Shown here: piece by piece, positions 1-10,230 of the stretch
How the letters are laid out: each line of letters begins with the position of its first letter
Position numbering within the stretch: position 1 is the stretch's first letter
Assembly: GCA_013399015.1 (NCBI GenBank)
Contig: VWZX01010411.1
Span: 88,118-152,117, forward strand
DNA: 64,000 nucleotides
Source of the DNA: Galbula dea
Taxonomy: Eukaryota > Chordata > Aves > Piciformes > Galbulidae
Direction: 5' to 3'
Translations under genes and position numbers: made by a program
Notes under the pieces: model-generated
What the model was told of the DNA's origin: nothing
The model's input: only the letters and a program-made list of their open reading frames with translations
Databases searched by the model: none

Positions 1-179
1 CCGCCAGCTCTTTTGAGGAGGGCCTGGGGGGGTTCACAGCAAGGTTTTCCACTTCCAGTTAAAATTTGGACCAAACCCTCAAGGGTTTTGTTTTGCATTT
101 CCTCCTCACTTGGTTGTTTTGCTTTTGAGTATGGAAGCATCTGAGGGGTGCTGATCTCTGCTGGTCTCTCTCCACCCAG

Positions 180-3100
180 CACCTGTACAGCATCCACCTG
201 GCTGACCAGGCTGAAGACTGCACCATGCAGCTGGCTGACCACATCAAGGTGAGGGGGGAAGAGTAACCTGACTCCTCCCTTGTTGTGTCATCTGCCTTTG
301 CCCTTTCTGCCCTCTCAAACTGAGATCACTTTGTGAGGGAAGTGCCACTGTCCTGTGACCCACAGAGGAACCCAAAACATAACTGAATGCTTCAAGCTGT
401 CTTCCTGCTCCTGTAAACCCTGGAGTTATGGCAGGGAGGTGTAGAGAGAGTCTGTCCTGAAACACCTGAGACCATATAGAATCAGAGAGTCATTTAGGTT
501 GGAAAAGACCTGTAAGATCATCAAGTCCAACTGTTAACCAGCACTGCCAGGTCACCACTAAACCATGTCCCTCAGCACCACATCTCCATGACTTTTCAAC
601 CCCTCCAGGGATGGTGACTCCACCAGTGCCCTGGGCAGCCTGGGCCAGGCCTTGACAACCCACTTCTGTCAGGGAAGAAATTGTTTCTCATGTCCAACCT
701 AAACCTCCCCTGGCACAACTTGAGGCTGTTTCCTTTTGTCCTATCACTTGATCCTTGGGAGAAGAGACCAACTCCCACCCAGCTCCAGCCTCATTTCAGG
801 GAGTTGGAGGGAGTGAGGAGATCTCCCCTGAGCCCCCTTTTCTCCAGACTAAACAAGCCCAGTTCCCTCAGCTGCTCCTCACAAGACTTGTGCTCTAGAC
901 CCTTCACCACCTTCATTGCCCTTGTTTGGACACACTCCAGCACCTCAATGCCCTTCTTGGAGTGAGTGACCTGAAATCTGAACCAGGATTTGAGTCACCA
1001 GTGTCTAGTTCAGGATGACAATCCCTGCCCTAGTCTTGCTGCCACACTAGTGCTGATACACTCTCCAGTTTGCCCCAGGGCAATCATTCCTCTGGTTTCT
1101 GCCTCGCCCCAAGCTGATGGTCCCCATGCCTTTGCTCTGCAGTTCACCCAGAGTGCCTTGGACTGCATGGGGGTGGAGGTGTGCCGGCTGCGATCCTTCC
1201 TCCAGGTAGGACCTGCTGGGGCTGGCTCTGTGGGGTTGTGTTGGGTTCCCATTGCCTATGTTCATTTTTGTGAGGTCCTTTCTCTGCACCCTAGCCCGGG
1301 CAGGAGGCCTCCGACCTTGCCATCCTCCTGAAGGACTTGGAGACCTCCTGCAGTGACATTCGCCAGTTCTGCAAGAAGATCAGGCGCCGGATGCCTGGCA
1401 CAGATGCCCCAGGAATCCCTGCAGCACTGGGCTTTGGGCAGCAGGTGAGCTCATTGAGAGAGCCCTCCTAGAACCAGAGAAACATGGAATTGTTTAGGTT
1501 GGAAAAGACCTCTAAGATCATCAAGTCCAACCATTGTTGCAACACCCTCATGGCCACTAAATCACGTCACCAAGTGCCACATCTCCACAGCTTTTCAGCC
1601 CTTCCGAGGATGGCGACTCCACCACTGCCCTGTGTGGCCTGGGCCAAGCCTTGACAGCCATTTTGGGGAAGAAATTGTTCCTCATGTCCAACCTAAACCT
1701 CCCCTGGCACAACTTGAGGCTGTTTCCTCTTGTCCTATCTCTTGTTACGTGGCAGAAGAGACCTATCCCCACCTGGCTCCAACCTCCTTTCAGGTTGCTG
1801 GAGGGAGCGAAAAGATCTCCCCTGAGCCTCCTTTTCTGCAGACTAACCAACCCCAGTTCCCTCATCTGCTCCTCACAACACTTGTGCTCTAGACCCTTCC
1901 CCACCTTCATTTGGACATGCTTCAGCAACTCTTAGCTGTGTACTGGGAGCTCTGGGCTGTACTGCATGAGGATCAAATACTGATGGACCACTGGTGTTCC
2001 TGAGGCTCCAGAGAGGGAGCTTCATATTTCTAGTCAGGATGGAGACATGGACTTCTTAACCTAATCCTCTCCAGCCTCAAGTTTCTTTCTATCTTTCCTG
2101 GTGTTTCTCCCTGCTGATACTTCAGAAGCAAGTTAAAATCTCAACAGCTTCAGACTGGGGTGAGGCCAGTGTCGTGCAGCCAGGAGCTTCCCCCTGGCCT
2201 GGGGAGCGAGCTGGAAAGCAGTTTGTGTGTCTGTTCCTTTCTCAACCATCCTGTTCCTCCACAACTTCCAGGTGTCAGACACGCTGCTGGACTGCCGCAA
2301 GCACCTGACCTGGGTGGTGGCCGTGCTGCAGGAGGTGGCTGCTGCTGGGGCACAGATGATTGCTCCTCTGGCAGAGAACGAGGGGCTGTTGGCCGTCAAG
2401 CTGGAGGATCTAGCCTTCAAAGCGAGTGAGCAGGTGGGAAAGCTTCTTCTCAAGTGCCCCTCAATCCCTGCTGCAGAGAGGTAAAGCCAGGAGCTGTGGG
2501 CAGCTCTGGGTTGGAGAATCTTGTGGAGGCTGGGGATGAGCTCCTGGGAATGGAATCAGAGAACCACAGAACCTCTTGGGTTGGAAAAGGCCTTTAAGAT
2601 CATGGAGTGCTCTCCTTCCCCACGACTAGCCTTGCTCCATGACCACAGCAAAGGGGCTTTGGTCTCAAGGCCTATGTCACGTTGTGGGGAGTCTGGAGGG
2701 GTCTGTAATGGTGACCTCAGCTCAGGGGCTGTTGCCACCTTCTCCCTGTCCTTTTGCAGATCTATGGTGCCCAGGGCATCAACCCCTATGAGTGTCTGCG
2801 TCAGTCCTGCAGCATTCTCATCGCCACCATGAACAAGATGGCCACAGCCATGCAGGAGGGAGAGTACGATGCGGACAGGCCACAGACCAAGGTGGGCTTC
2901 TTCTGGAGCAGGGGGTCTTGGGCAGAGCTGGAGCATCCTAGCTGCTCTGGCATCTCCCATGGTCCTGCTGCTGCTTCCCCTGGCAGGAGACATCTTGTGG
3001 GTGTGATGTGGGGCAGAGAGCTGGTGGGGGGAACAGCAGTTGCCTGCAGGATTCAGTGGGTGGGAACACAATGTCCCTCTTGCCAAGTGGGTCCATCCAT

Positions 3101-6100
3101 GCTTACTGGAATTCCCTGTGAAAACCCAGTTTTGAGTTGTGTTCCTCTGGTCCCCATTGCAGCCCACCCCCCCTGCCGAGCTGCGGGCAGCAGCTCTTCG
3201 GGCAGAGATCACCGATGCTGAGGGGCTGGGGCTGAAGCTGGAGGACAGAGAGACAGTCATCAAAGAGCTGAAGAAGTCCCTCAAAATCAAGGTGAGCTGT
3301 TCTGCAGCTGATCTCTGACATGTGAAGAGCTGTTAGTGGTCACCTTCGTGCTCCCAGTGACTTGTGGCTTGTGGAGCTGACGGTCCCCAGTCCCAGCTAG
3401 GTGTCCTGGAAATGTTCCTCCAGTTGTCAGGGAGGTGCTGCTTGCCTGGTGCCTCCCTGCCGGGGCCTGTCCTGGCCTTTCCCCATGATGTTCTGGTATA
3501 ATGAGTGTTGGTGATGGGTGCTAAGCACGGGTACAGTGTGGGTGAGAGGTGTGATTTCTGGGCAGGCTCCTGCCAGGAGCCTTTCTGGGTGCCCACCATC
3601 CCCAAGGCCCTTGAGTTCTCTGATTTCTTCCCTGCCCCACCAGGGCGAGGAGCTCAGTGAGGCAAATGTGCGGCTCAGCCTCCTGGAGAAGAAGCTGGAC
3701 AGTGCCTCCAAGGATGCAGATGATCGTGTGGAGAAGATACAGACAAAGCTGGATGAGACCCAGACGCTGCTCAAAAAGAAAGAAAAGTATGTGAGAGATG
3801 GTGCTGCTGGTGGGCGGTGTCTGAGGAGGGACCGGGCAGCCAGTAGTCCCTCAGGATGGCTGGGAGGGTCTGGCGGCTAGTGGAGGAACCACAGGGGAAC
3901 CAGCACATTTTAATGGTGCACAGCAGAGCACAGACTGGCAGAAGATTTTGGGCAAGGTCCTTTCCAAATGCTCCTGTGATCAGGGCTGTAGTCCTGGCAT
4001 GTTCTTTCCGCTGTTGTCACGCTCCAAGTGTCTCTTGCCATGAGTGGTCTGTTGGCAGAGCAAGCCTGGACAAACAGGGAGGTGCAGGGGGGAGGGGAGA
4101 CTCTTTTGTGGTGTGAAAACTGAGCAAAACAGCTAAGGAGATGTTTGATCTGGATAAATTCTTCCTTCATGTGCTACCTTGTGACGTGCAGTGGGGGCTG
4201 GTGAGGCTTCAGCTCCTGGCCCAGCAGCTTTGTGCTCAAAGCCCAGCAGCAGGATCCATGACAAAGCTCTCGGGTCGCAGACTGCTTCCCTCTTCACCTT
4301 GGAGGAGAATCTCTGGCTGCTCCTGTGACTCTGTGTGCTCTTCACAGGGAGTTTGAGGAGACCATGGATGCTCTGCAGGCAGATATTGACCAGCTGGAGT
4401 CGGAGAAGGTGGAGCTGAAGCAGCGCCTGAACAACCAGTCCAAGCGGACCATCGAGGGCCTGCGTGGTGCCCCTGCCTCTGGAGTGGCCTCCATCGTGTC
4501 TGGCATTGCTGGAGGTGTGTAACCAGGGTGCTCAGAACACTTCTGCAGCTGGTGTAGGGTATCTGCAGGCTGGAAAGGGAACCTTAGACCTTCTCCCGAC
4601 TCTGATGCCAGGAGCTATGCAGAGTGGGTGTGGAGGCTATGCCTGAGCTTGGAGTGCCAGCAGGAGCCAGCAGCACTTGGGAGTGCTGCCCCAGCAGTCC
4701 CCTGCTGTGCCTGCCCGGTGCTCCCACAGTGAGGCAGAGCCCCTGGCAGGAAAGGACAGGAGGGTTCAGACTGTGACAACTGGGGACTGTGGAGAGCCTG
4801 CAGCTTCCCAGGCTGTGCCTCTCCAGGGCATGGAGAGGCTGTTTGGGCTCTGCTCCTCTGACCTGGCTGGCTCAGAGAGTGAGACCCAATTCCTTGTGCC
4901 TCCTGGGTGGTGGGACAGGATGGGTAGTGGCTGGGGCTGCTGGTCCTCATGCTGGTTGCAGAGCTGTTAGCACCTTCCTTCTCATCTGGGAGGAAACATC
5001 CTACACCAAATAGGAGCCTGGGGGTTGGACTAGATGACCTCTAAAGGTCCCTTCCAACTCTAACCATTCTATGGTTCTGTGAAATGCCTGGTGGCAGAAG
5101 CAGGTCTTTGTCAGGAGCTCTGGCTGTAGGACAGCATGTGACCTCCAGAACTGAGAGCTCAGTGTCCTTTAGGATGGTGACCAGGGCAGCTGTGGAGCAG
5201 CCTGGCCCCAGCATGATGGGGATCTGGTGGATTCCTGATCTTTTTGACCTGATCTGGGTTGGGCAACACCTGGATGCAGCATCCTGGATGTAGCTCCTGG
5301 GTGGTGCAGCAGCTCCTGGCTTTCGTGGGACACAGCTGGGACTCGCTGGAGAACAGCATATGGAGATGGGGCTGCTGGGACTGTCGCTGCTCCTGGTGTC
5401 AGAGGACAGGGCTCAGGACACAGCCATGGGTGACCAGAGCTCCTCTGGCCATGGCTTCTCTCAGACTTGATCCTTGGCTTTAATTCTGCTTCTTCTTATC
5501 TTTCCTCTGGCTCCTCTCGTGCGCTGCAGAGGAACAGCAGCGAGGTATGGTACTGCAGTCCAGCATGCCACTGCTCCTGCCTCCCCCACAACTGCATGCC
5601 GGGGGGCACAAGTGTCCCAAGGCACCCAAGCATGGCCCTGAGACACGGCTTGGTGTGGGAGCAGGGGGATAGGACATGAGTCCTGCCCAAGGGCACAGGA
5701 GAGCTCATAGCTGGTGTACCTCTGGCTGGCACCAGGAGCTCACAAAGGGTGAGGTGAGCATGAAACCCCTTCTGGGTGCAGAGTGGTGAGGCTCCTGCAG
5801 TGGAGAGATGGCTCCTGGCATGCTCAGGGTCTGGCACAGCTCTCTGTCTTCGGCAAGTAGGCAATGGGAGTGCCTGGTGCCAGGCTGCTGGGGGCTTTTG
5901 GGGTAAGGATGTCCGTGGTGGCTCTGTTGGTGGCAGATGCTGCTTCCCCCACGCTGCAGTCACATGCCTGCCTGTGCCGGTTGCTGACACCGCTGCCGTT
6001 GGTGCCTGTCCACAGGTGTTGGTGCCAACCAGGTGAATGGAGGTGGCTCAGGACCTGTCCAGGTGAAGGACTCACCTCTTCTTCTCCAGCAAATCGATGC

Positions 6101-9100
6101 CTTGCAGCTCTCCATCAAGCACCTCAAGAATGAGAACAACAGACTGAAGGTGAGGTGTGGGAAGGTGCCTCACCTTGCGGTGGGTTCCCGGGTGCCCATA
6201 GCTCTGCTGTCCCTGCTCTGGGTTTCCTTGGGAATGGTGAGAGGCCTGTTGGGATCTGCATTATGGAAAGAGGCTCTGTGGGAGCCCAGGCTCTGCCCTG
6301 GCAGCCCAAGGGAATGTCCATCCAGCAGCACCACAGCACTGCTCAGAGGTGTTCATGTTCCTCTGGCCACAGGCTCTGGGCTTGAGGCTTGATGGTCTTG
6401 GGCCAAAGTTTTGTCTCAAGAGGCTGGGAAGGGCCAGAGAGGGAGGTCTGCAGGGGATGCAGTCCCTATAGAGCATGGTCCACGTGGGATGAGCTGGAGG
6501 AAGGGCTCTTAGCCCATCACATCTGGAGGTGTTCAGGAGGTTCTTTGGCTTCTTTGGGGAAAGCACCAAGCTCCAAGGTTGGTCTGAGCAAAGCCAGAGG
6601 TGCTGGTGACCTCACTGCCCCAGCCTTGGTGTTCCCCCAGGGGATTCCAGACACCTGTTGATGCTCAAGGGTGGCTTCAGAGAAGCTGGAGACTCCCTTT
6701 TTAGAGGCAGTTCCATGCAAAAAAGCCAAGGGGTGATGACTCCTGGGGAGATTCCAGTTGGACACAAGAGGAAAATTGTTCCCAAGGACAATCAGCCATT
6801 GGAACGATCTCCCCAGGGAAGATGTGCAGTCACCAATGCTGGGCACTGTTAGGATTCAGCTGGATGAGGGTTTGGCCAGCTTGGCTAGACCAGCCTTTGG
6901 CCAAGAAAGGTTGGATCAGCTGATCCCTCAGGTCCCTTCCAACCTGGATTCCCTGATTCTCTGATTCCATGGTTCTGTGAGACTGATTAAGGCATTTATT
7001 GATTAATGAGCACCATGAGGAAATTGGCAAAGCAGCAGATAATCTCATTAAGGGAGTAACATCCTGCTAATATGAATTAGCATTCTGCATGGTGGTGATG
7101 CTGTTAGTGACAGCTCTGAGGTCTCACAAGTCACGTGTGTGGCTGCTGTTGAGTTACAGCTCTGTGAGTGCTGAAGTGTGACCTCTTTCCCTCCCCAGGT
7201 CTGACTGGTGGTCCAGGGGCTCCCCTCAGGTGGCCTGGTGGGACATCACTGCTGTCCCTGCCAATCCCTGCTCCACCTATGAACAAGTCATGTTCTGATG
7301 ACTTTGGCTACACTTTTCATGTCCTTTTTTTTTTGCCATTGTTTGGATTCTCCTCTTTGCTGTCTTTGTGTTTTCTCTGTTCACTTCCTCCCAAATAACC
7401 TCCCTGTCCCTAATGACATTCTCCCCGTGGTCCAGGGAGCCCAGATGAAGATGGAGCTGGCCAGCCTGACACCTCTGCAGGTACCCAAGGTCTCTCTCCC
7501 CAAGAACCGGCAGGGAGAAGGTCTGGCCACGCAGACACTGTACCGTAAGACCAACCAGCTCCTGGAGACCCTCTACCAGATGAGTGCCAACGCGAAGGTT
7601 CTGGACGTGAAGCAGACCAAGTCAGGTGGGTCCTACACAAACCTTCCTTGGCTAAAGGCCCACAGCATCCTGGCTTGGATCAGTGCTAGTGTGGCAGCAG
7701 GACTAGGACAGGGATTGTCCTCCTGGACTGGTCACTGGCGAAGCCACACCTGAAATCCTGGGGTCAGTTTTGGTTCCCTCACTGCAAGAAGGATGTTGAG
7801 GTGCTGGAGTGTGTCCAGAGAAGGACAGCAAAGGTGGTGAAGGGTCTAGAGCACAAGTGTCATAAGGAGCAGCTGAGGGAACTGGGGTTGGTTAGTCTGA
7901 AGAAGAGGAGGCTGAGGGGAGACCTCACTCTGCAACTCCCTGAGAAGGAGGTTGGAGCCAGGTGGGGGTTNTGTCCAGAGAAGGACAGCAAAGGTGGTGA
8001 AGGGTCTAGAGCACAAGTGTCATAAGGAGCAGCTGAGGGAACTGGGGTTGGTTAGTCTGAAGAAGAGGAGGCTGAGGGGAGACCTCACTCTGCAACTCCC
8101 TGAGAAGGAGGTTGGAGCCAGGTGGGGGTTGGTCTCTTCTCCCACCTGGCTCCTGCTGTAGTGCTGGTTGGAAGCCCAGGCACAAGTCCTGGTGCTCTGT
8201 GTTGGCTATGTTTGGGGCAAAGAGCTCTGGGTGAGCACTGGTGCTGCTGTTCCCCTGTGTCAGTGCTTTGGCAGCCCCATGGGTCTCTGCATCCCTCACC
8301 TCCTGTCTCCACAGCACGGAGCTCCTCGGCGCGGCTATTGGAGCAGACAGCTAGGCTCTGCTCCCTCCAGAACAGCATTGACACCCTGAGGGTAAGAACA
8401 GAGCCTCCCACCAACACAGGTCCTAGCGTGGGATGGTGGGTGGGTGTCACAGGGGCACCCCAGGACTGTCCCTCCTGTCCCCCAGCTTGGAAAGGGGCTC
8501 TGTGGGGTGGTGATGGGCTCTGCAGGGTGGGTGTGTGGCTCTGTGGGGTGGTGATGGGCTCTGCAGGGTGGGCGTGTGGCTCTGTGGGGCAGTGAGGGAG
8601 TCTGCGAGGTGGGCAGGGGGCTCTCTGGGGTAATGAGGGGCTTGGTGAGGGGTTCTCTGAGGTCGGCTCAGGGCTCTGTGGGGCAGCAGTGGAGTTCTGG
8701 GGGTGACCCTTGTGCTGTCACCCCCAGGATGACACAATGAGGGAGACAGTTCAGCAGCAGCTGGGTGCCAGTGTCCCAAGCAACTTCGGCACTTTCCCCT
8801 CCTCTTCCTTCCTCAAGGTGAGAACCTTGGCCTGGGGCAGTGGCTGAAGGACTGGGGTGGGGTCAGGAACCTCCATCCTCCATCTTGGGGTCTCTGGATG
8901 TGTCCTGTGGGTCCCTGTGGGGCTGTCCCTGGGTGGAGAGAGGGGACAGTCGCCTCCTGAGCAGCAGCTGAGTTTAGTCTGGAAAAAGGGGGAGGCTCAG
9001 GGGAGACCTCCTTACTCTCTCCAGCTTCCTGAGAGGAGTTTGGAGCCAGGTGGGGGTTGGTCTCTTCTCCCAAGGAACAAGCAATAGGACAAGAGGACAA

Positions 9101-9532
9101 GTCTCAAGTTGCACCAAGGGAGGTTTAGGTTGGAGATAAGGAACAATTTGTTCCCCAAAAGGCTTGTCTAGGCCTGGCCCAGGCTGCCCAGGGCAGTGGT
9201 AGAGTCACCATCCCTGGAGGTGTTAAAAAGCCCTGGAGCTGTGGTGCTGAGGGCCGTAGTTTAGTGGTGACCTGGCAGTGCTGGTTAACGGTTGGACTTG
9301 ATGATTTCTTCCAACCCACCCAGTTGTGTGATCCCATGACGCTATCCTGTGGGGTGCAGGCTCCTGCTGTCCTCACAGTCTCTCCTCTCCTTAGGCCAAG
9401 CGGGAGCAGGAGCAGGGTCTGTCCTGTTACGGGAGGGTCACCATCCCGTGCCCTCCTGGTCAGGGCCAGGCTCATCGCCTGCTGCTCACCCCGGACCTGC
9501 TCCGGGGACTCCGCGCACACTTCGGGCCCTGA
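180..9532 (+). CDS. DCTN1: Dynactin subunit 1 (p150Glued), C-terminal part, 14 exons
   Basis: Largest dynactin subunit; it couples cytoplasmic dynein to microtubules and cargo. Coding exons: 180-248, 1143-1205, 1295-1444, 2272-2433, 2760-2891, 3163-3291, 3644-3786, 4348-4514, 5530-5544, 6016-6149, 7436-7625, 8315-8391, 8728-8817 and 9395-9532 (TGA 9530-9532). They join in frame to 552 codons plus stop, roughly the last 40% of the protein; the CAP-Gly and first coiled-coil exons lie left of the window. Recognised by near-identity to vertebrate p150Glued, e.g. LLDCRKHLTWVVAVLQEV (exon at 2272), [20 protein letters not shown] (3163/3644) and EFEETMDALQADIDQLE (4348). The exons from 3163 to 4514 form the second coiled coil. 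The last exons (Arp1-side C-terminus) are more divergent. Introns hold CR1 copies and an assembly-type duplication at 7812-8130. NOP56 follows head-to-tail. Confidence 0.96.
474..965 (-). mobile_element. CR1 fragment in DCTN1 intron
   Basis: Antisense CR1. The left end carries the CR1 3' terminus in reverse (atagaatcagagagtcattt). The match continues through the 3' UTR and ORF2 tail to about 965, where the copy is 5'-truncated. Confidence 0.9.
1478..1930 (-). mobile_element. CR1 fragment in DCTN1 intron
   Basis: Antisense CR1 of the same subfamily as the copy at 474-965; the two share long near-identical blocks such as cctaaacctcccctggcaca. Confidence 0.9.
2556..2612 (-). mobile_element. CR1 3'-end stub
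   Basis: Only the reversed CR1 3' terminus remains (cttgggttggaaaaggcctt), about 55 bp. Confidence 0.65.
5008..5083 (+). mobile_element. CR1 3'-end stub
   Basis: Sense-strand CR1 terminus: ggttggactagatgacct, then ccttccaactctaaccattc and a ttctatggttctgtg tail. Confidence 0.8.
5530..5544 (+). CDS. DCTN1: DCTN1 15-nt microexon (residues EEQQR)
   Basis: Fifteen bases between a cag acceptor and a gtatgg donor. Joined to the G left by exon 4348-4514 it reads EEQQR, and it leaves a G that continues into the exon at 6016 without breaking frame. Mammalian p150Glued has EEQQRG at the same place, so the microexon is real. Its length is a multiple of three, so skipping would keep the frame. Confidence 0.85.
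6745..6983 (+). mobile_element. Degenerate CR1-like fragment
   Basis: Diverged CR1-type 3' region ending in cccttccaacctggattccc and a ctgattctctgattccatgg tail. It is older or of another subfamily than the copies around it. Confidence 0.6.
7650..8160 (+). mobile_element. CR1 fragment split by an N with a 159-bp duplication
   Basis: Sense CR1 internal segment (ctggagtgtgtccagagaag). Bases 7812-7970 recur exactly at 7972-8130, separated by a single N at 7971. The 3' end of the element is missing. Confidence 0.85.
7812..8130. repeat. Exact 159-bp direct duplication around a single N
   Basis: Copy 1 is 7812-7970 and copy 2 is 7972-8130; I saw no mismatch between them. The lone N marks an assembly join. 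The likeliest reading is two overlapping contig ends that were abutted instead of merged. Confidence 0.85.
8460..8700. repeat. GT-rich minisatellite in DCTN1 intron
   Basis: Degenerate repetition of ggctctgtggggtggtgatg and ctctgcagggtgggtgtgtg units, just upstream of exon 8728. Confidence 0.7.
8960..9343 (+). mobile_element. CR1 fragment in last DCTN1 intron
   Basis: Sense CR1 running through gtgctggttaacggttggac to a degraded terminus at about 9343 (gtgtgatcccatgacg). It ends about 50 bp before the last exon. Confidence 0.88.
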
Positions 9533-9754
9533 GCCGGGATCCGCCCCCAGCCCCGCACACACCGAGGTTCGCTGCACCACCCCCGCCCCGCTGACAGACC
9601 CCTCCCGCGACCCGGACCGGTATCGAGCGCCCGGCCTCGGCAGCCCCCGCGGGACCCAACCACCTCTGCGCCCCTGGGGCTGCTGCGGGCCCGGGCCCAG
9701 GCCTGCCGTCCTGTTCGGTCTCGTCCCGGTGCGGCCTCGGCACTCGTGCTCTCG

Positions 9755-9760
9755 AATAAA
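9755..9760 (+). promoter_or_regulatory. DCTN1: DCTN1 polyadenylation signal
   Basis: AATAAA, 223 nt after the stop codon at 9530-9532, followed by GT-rich sequence. Confidence 0.85.
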
Positions 9761-10029
9761 GCTGTCCTGAAACTGCCACGGGCTCCGGTACCGTGACTGC
9801 CCACGGGGGAGGGGCATACAGGAGGGTGCAGGGTAAACGGGAGGGCAGCGGTACGACGTCGAGGTACGCAGAAGGGTCCGGGAGGACGAGGAAACCGGGG
9901 AAGGGTCACGAGGGAGCGCCGAGGTGCACGGGAGAGAACCGAGTACGGGTACAGGTACGGAAGGGCAACATCCTCCGGGGGGCGTTTGGGTCCCGCCACG
10001 TGCTGCGGCGCTGGTCCATGCAGCTCGAG

Positions 10030-10230
10030 CTGCGCGGGAAGTGGCGGGTGGTGCGCGGTGCGCTCCTATTGGCTGGGAGCGCAGGAAGGGGCGGGGCGAT
10101 GCAGTGATTCCTGACAGCCCGCGCTGATTGGTGGGTAGTGTGGAGGAGAGGCTGCTGATTGGCCGCGGTCGGAAAAGGCGGGCTTCCGGCTAATGTTCCG
10201 TCATTTCCGGGCGGCGGCTGCGGCAGCAGG
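10030..10230 (+). promoter_or_regulatory. NOP56: NOP56 promoter
   Basis: TATA-less, CpG-rich. Three CCAAT boxes in reverse orientation (ATTGG) lie at 10068-10072, 10127-10131 and 10158-10162; the last two are 31 bp apart, about three helical turns, as is common for NF-Y pairs. There is a GC box ggggcgggg at 10088-10096. Two ETS-type cores, cttccgg at 10183 and tttccgg near 10204, lie just before the ATG at 10231. Confidence 0.75.
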
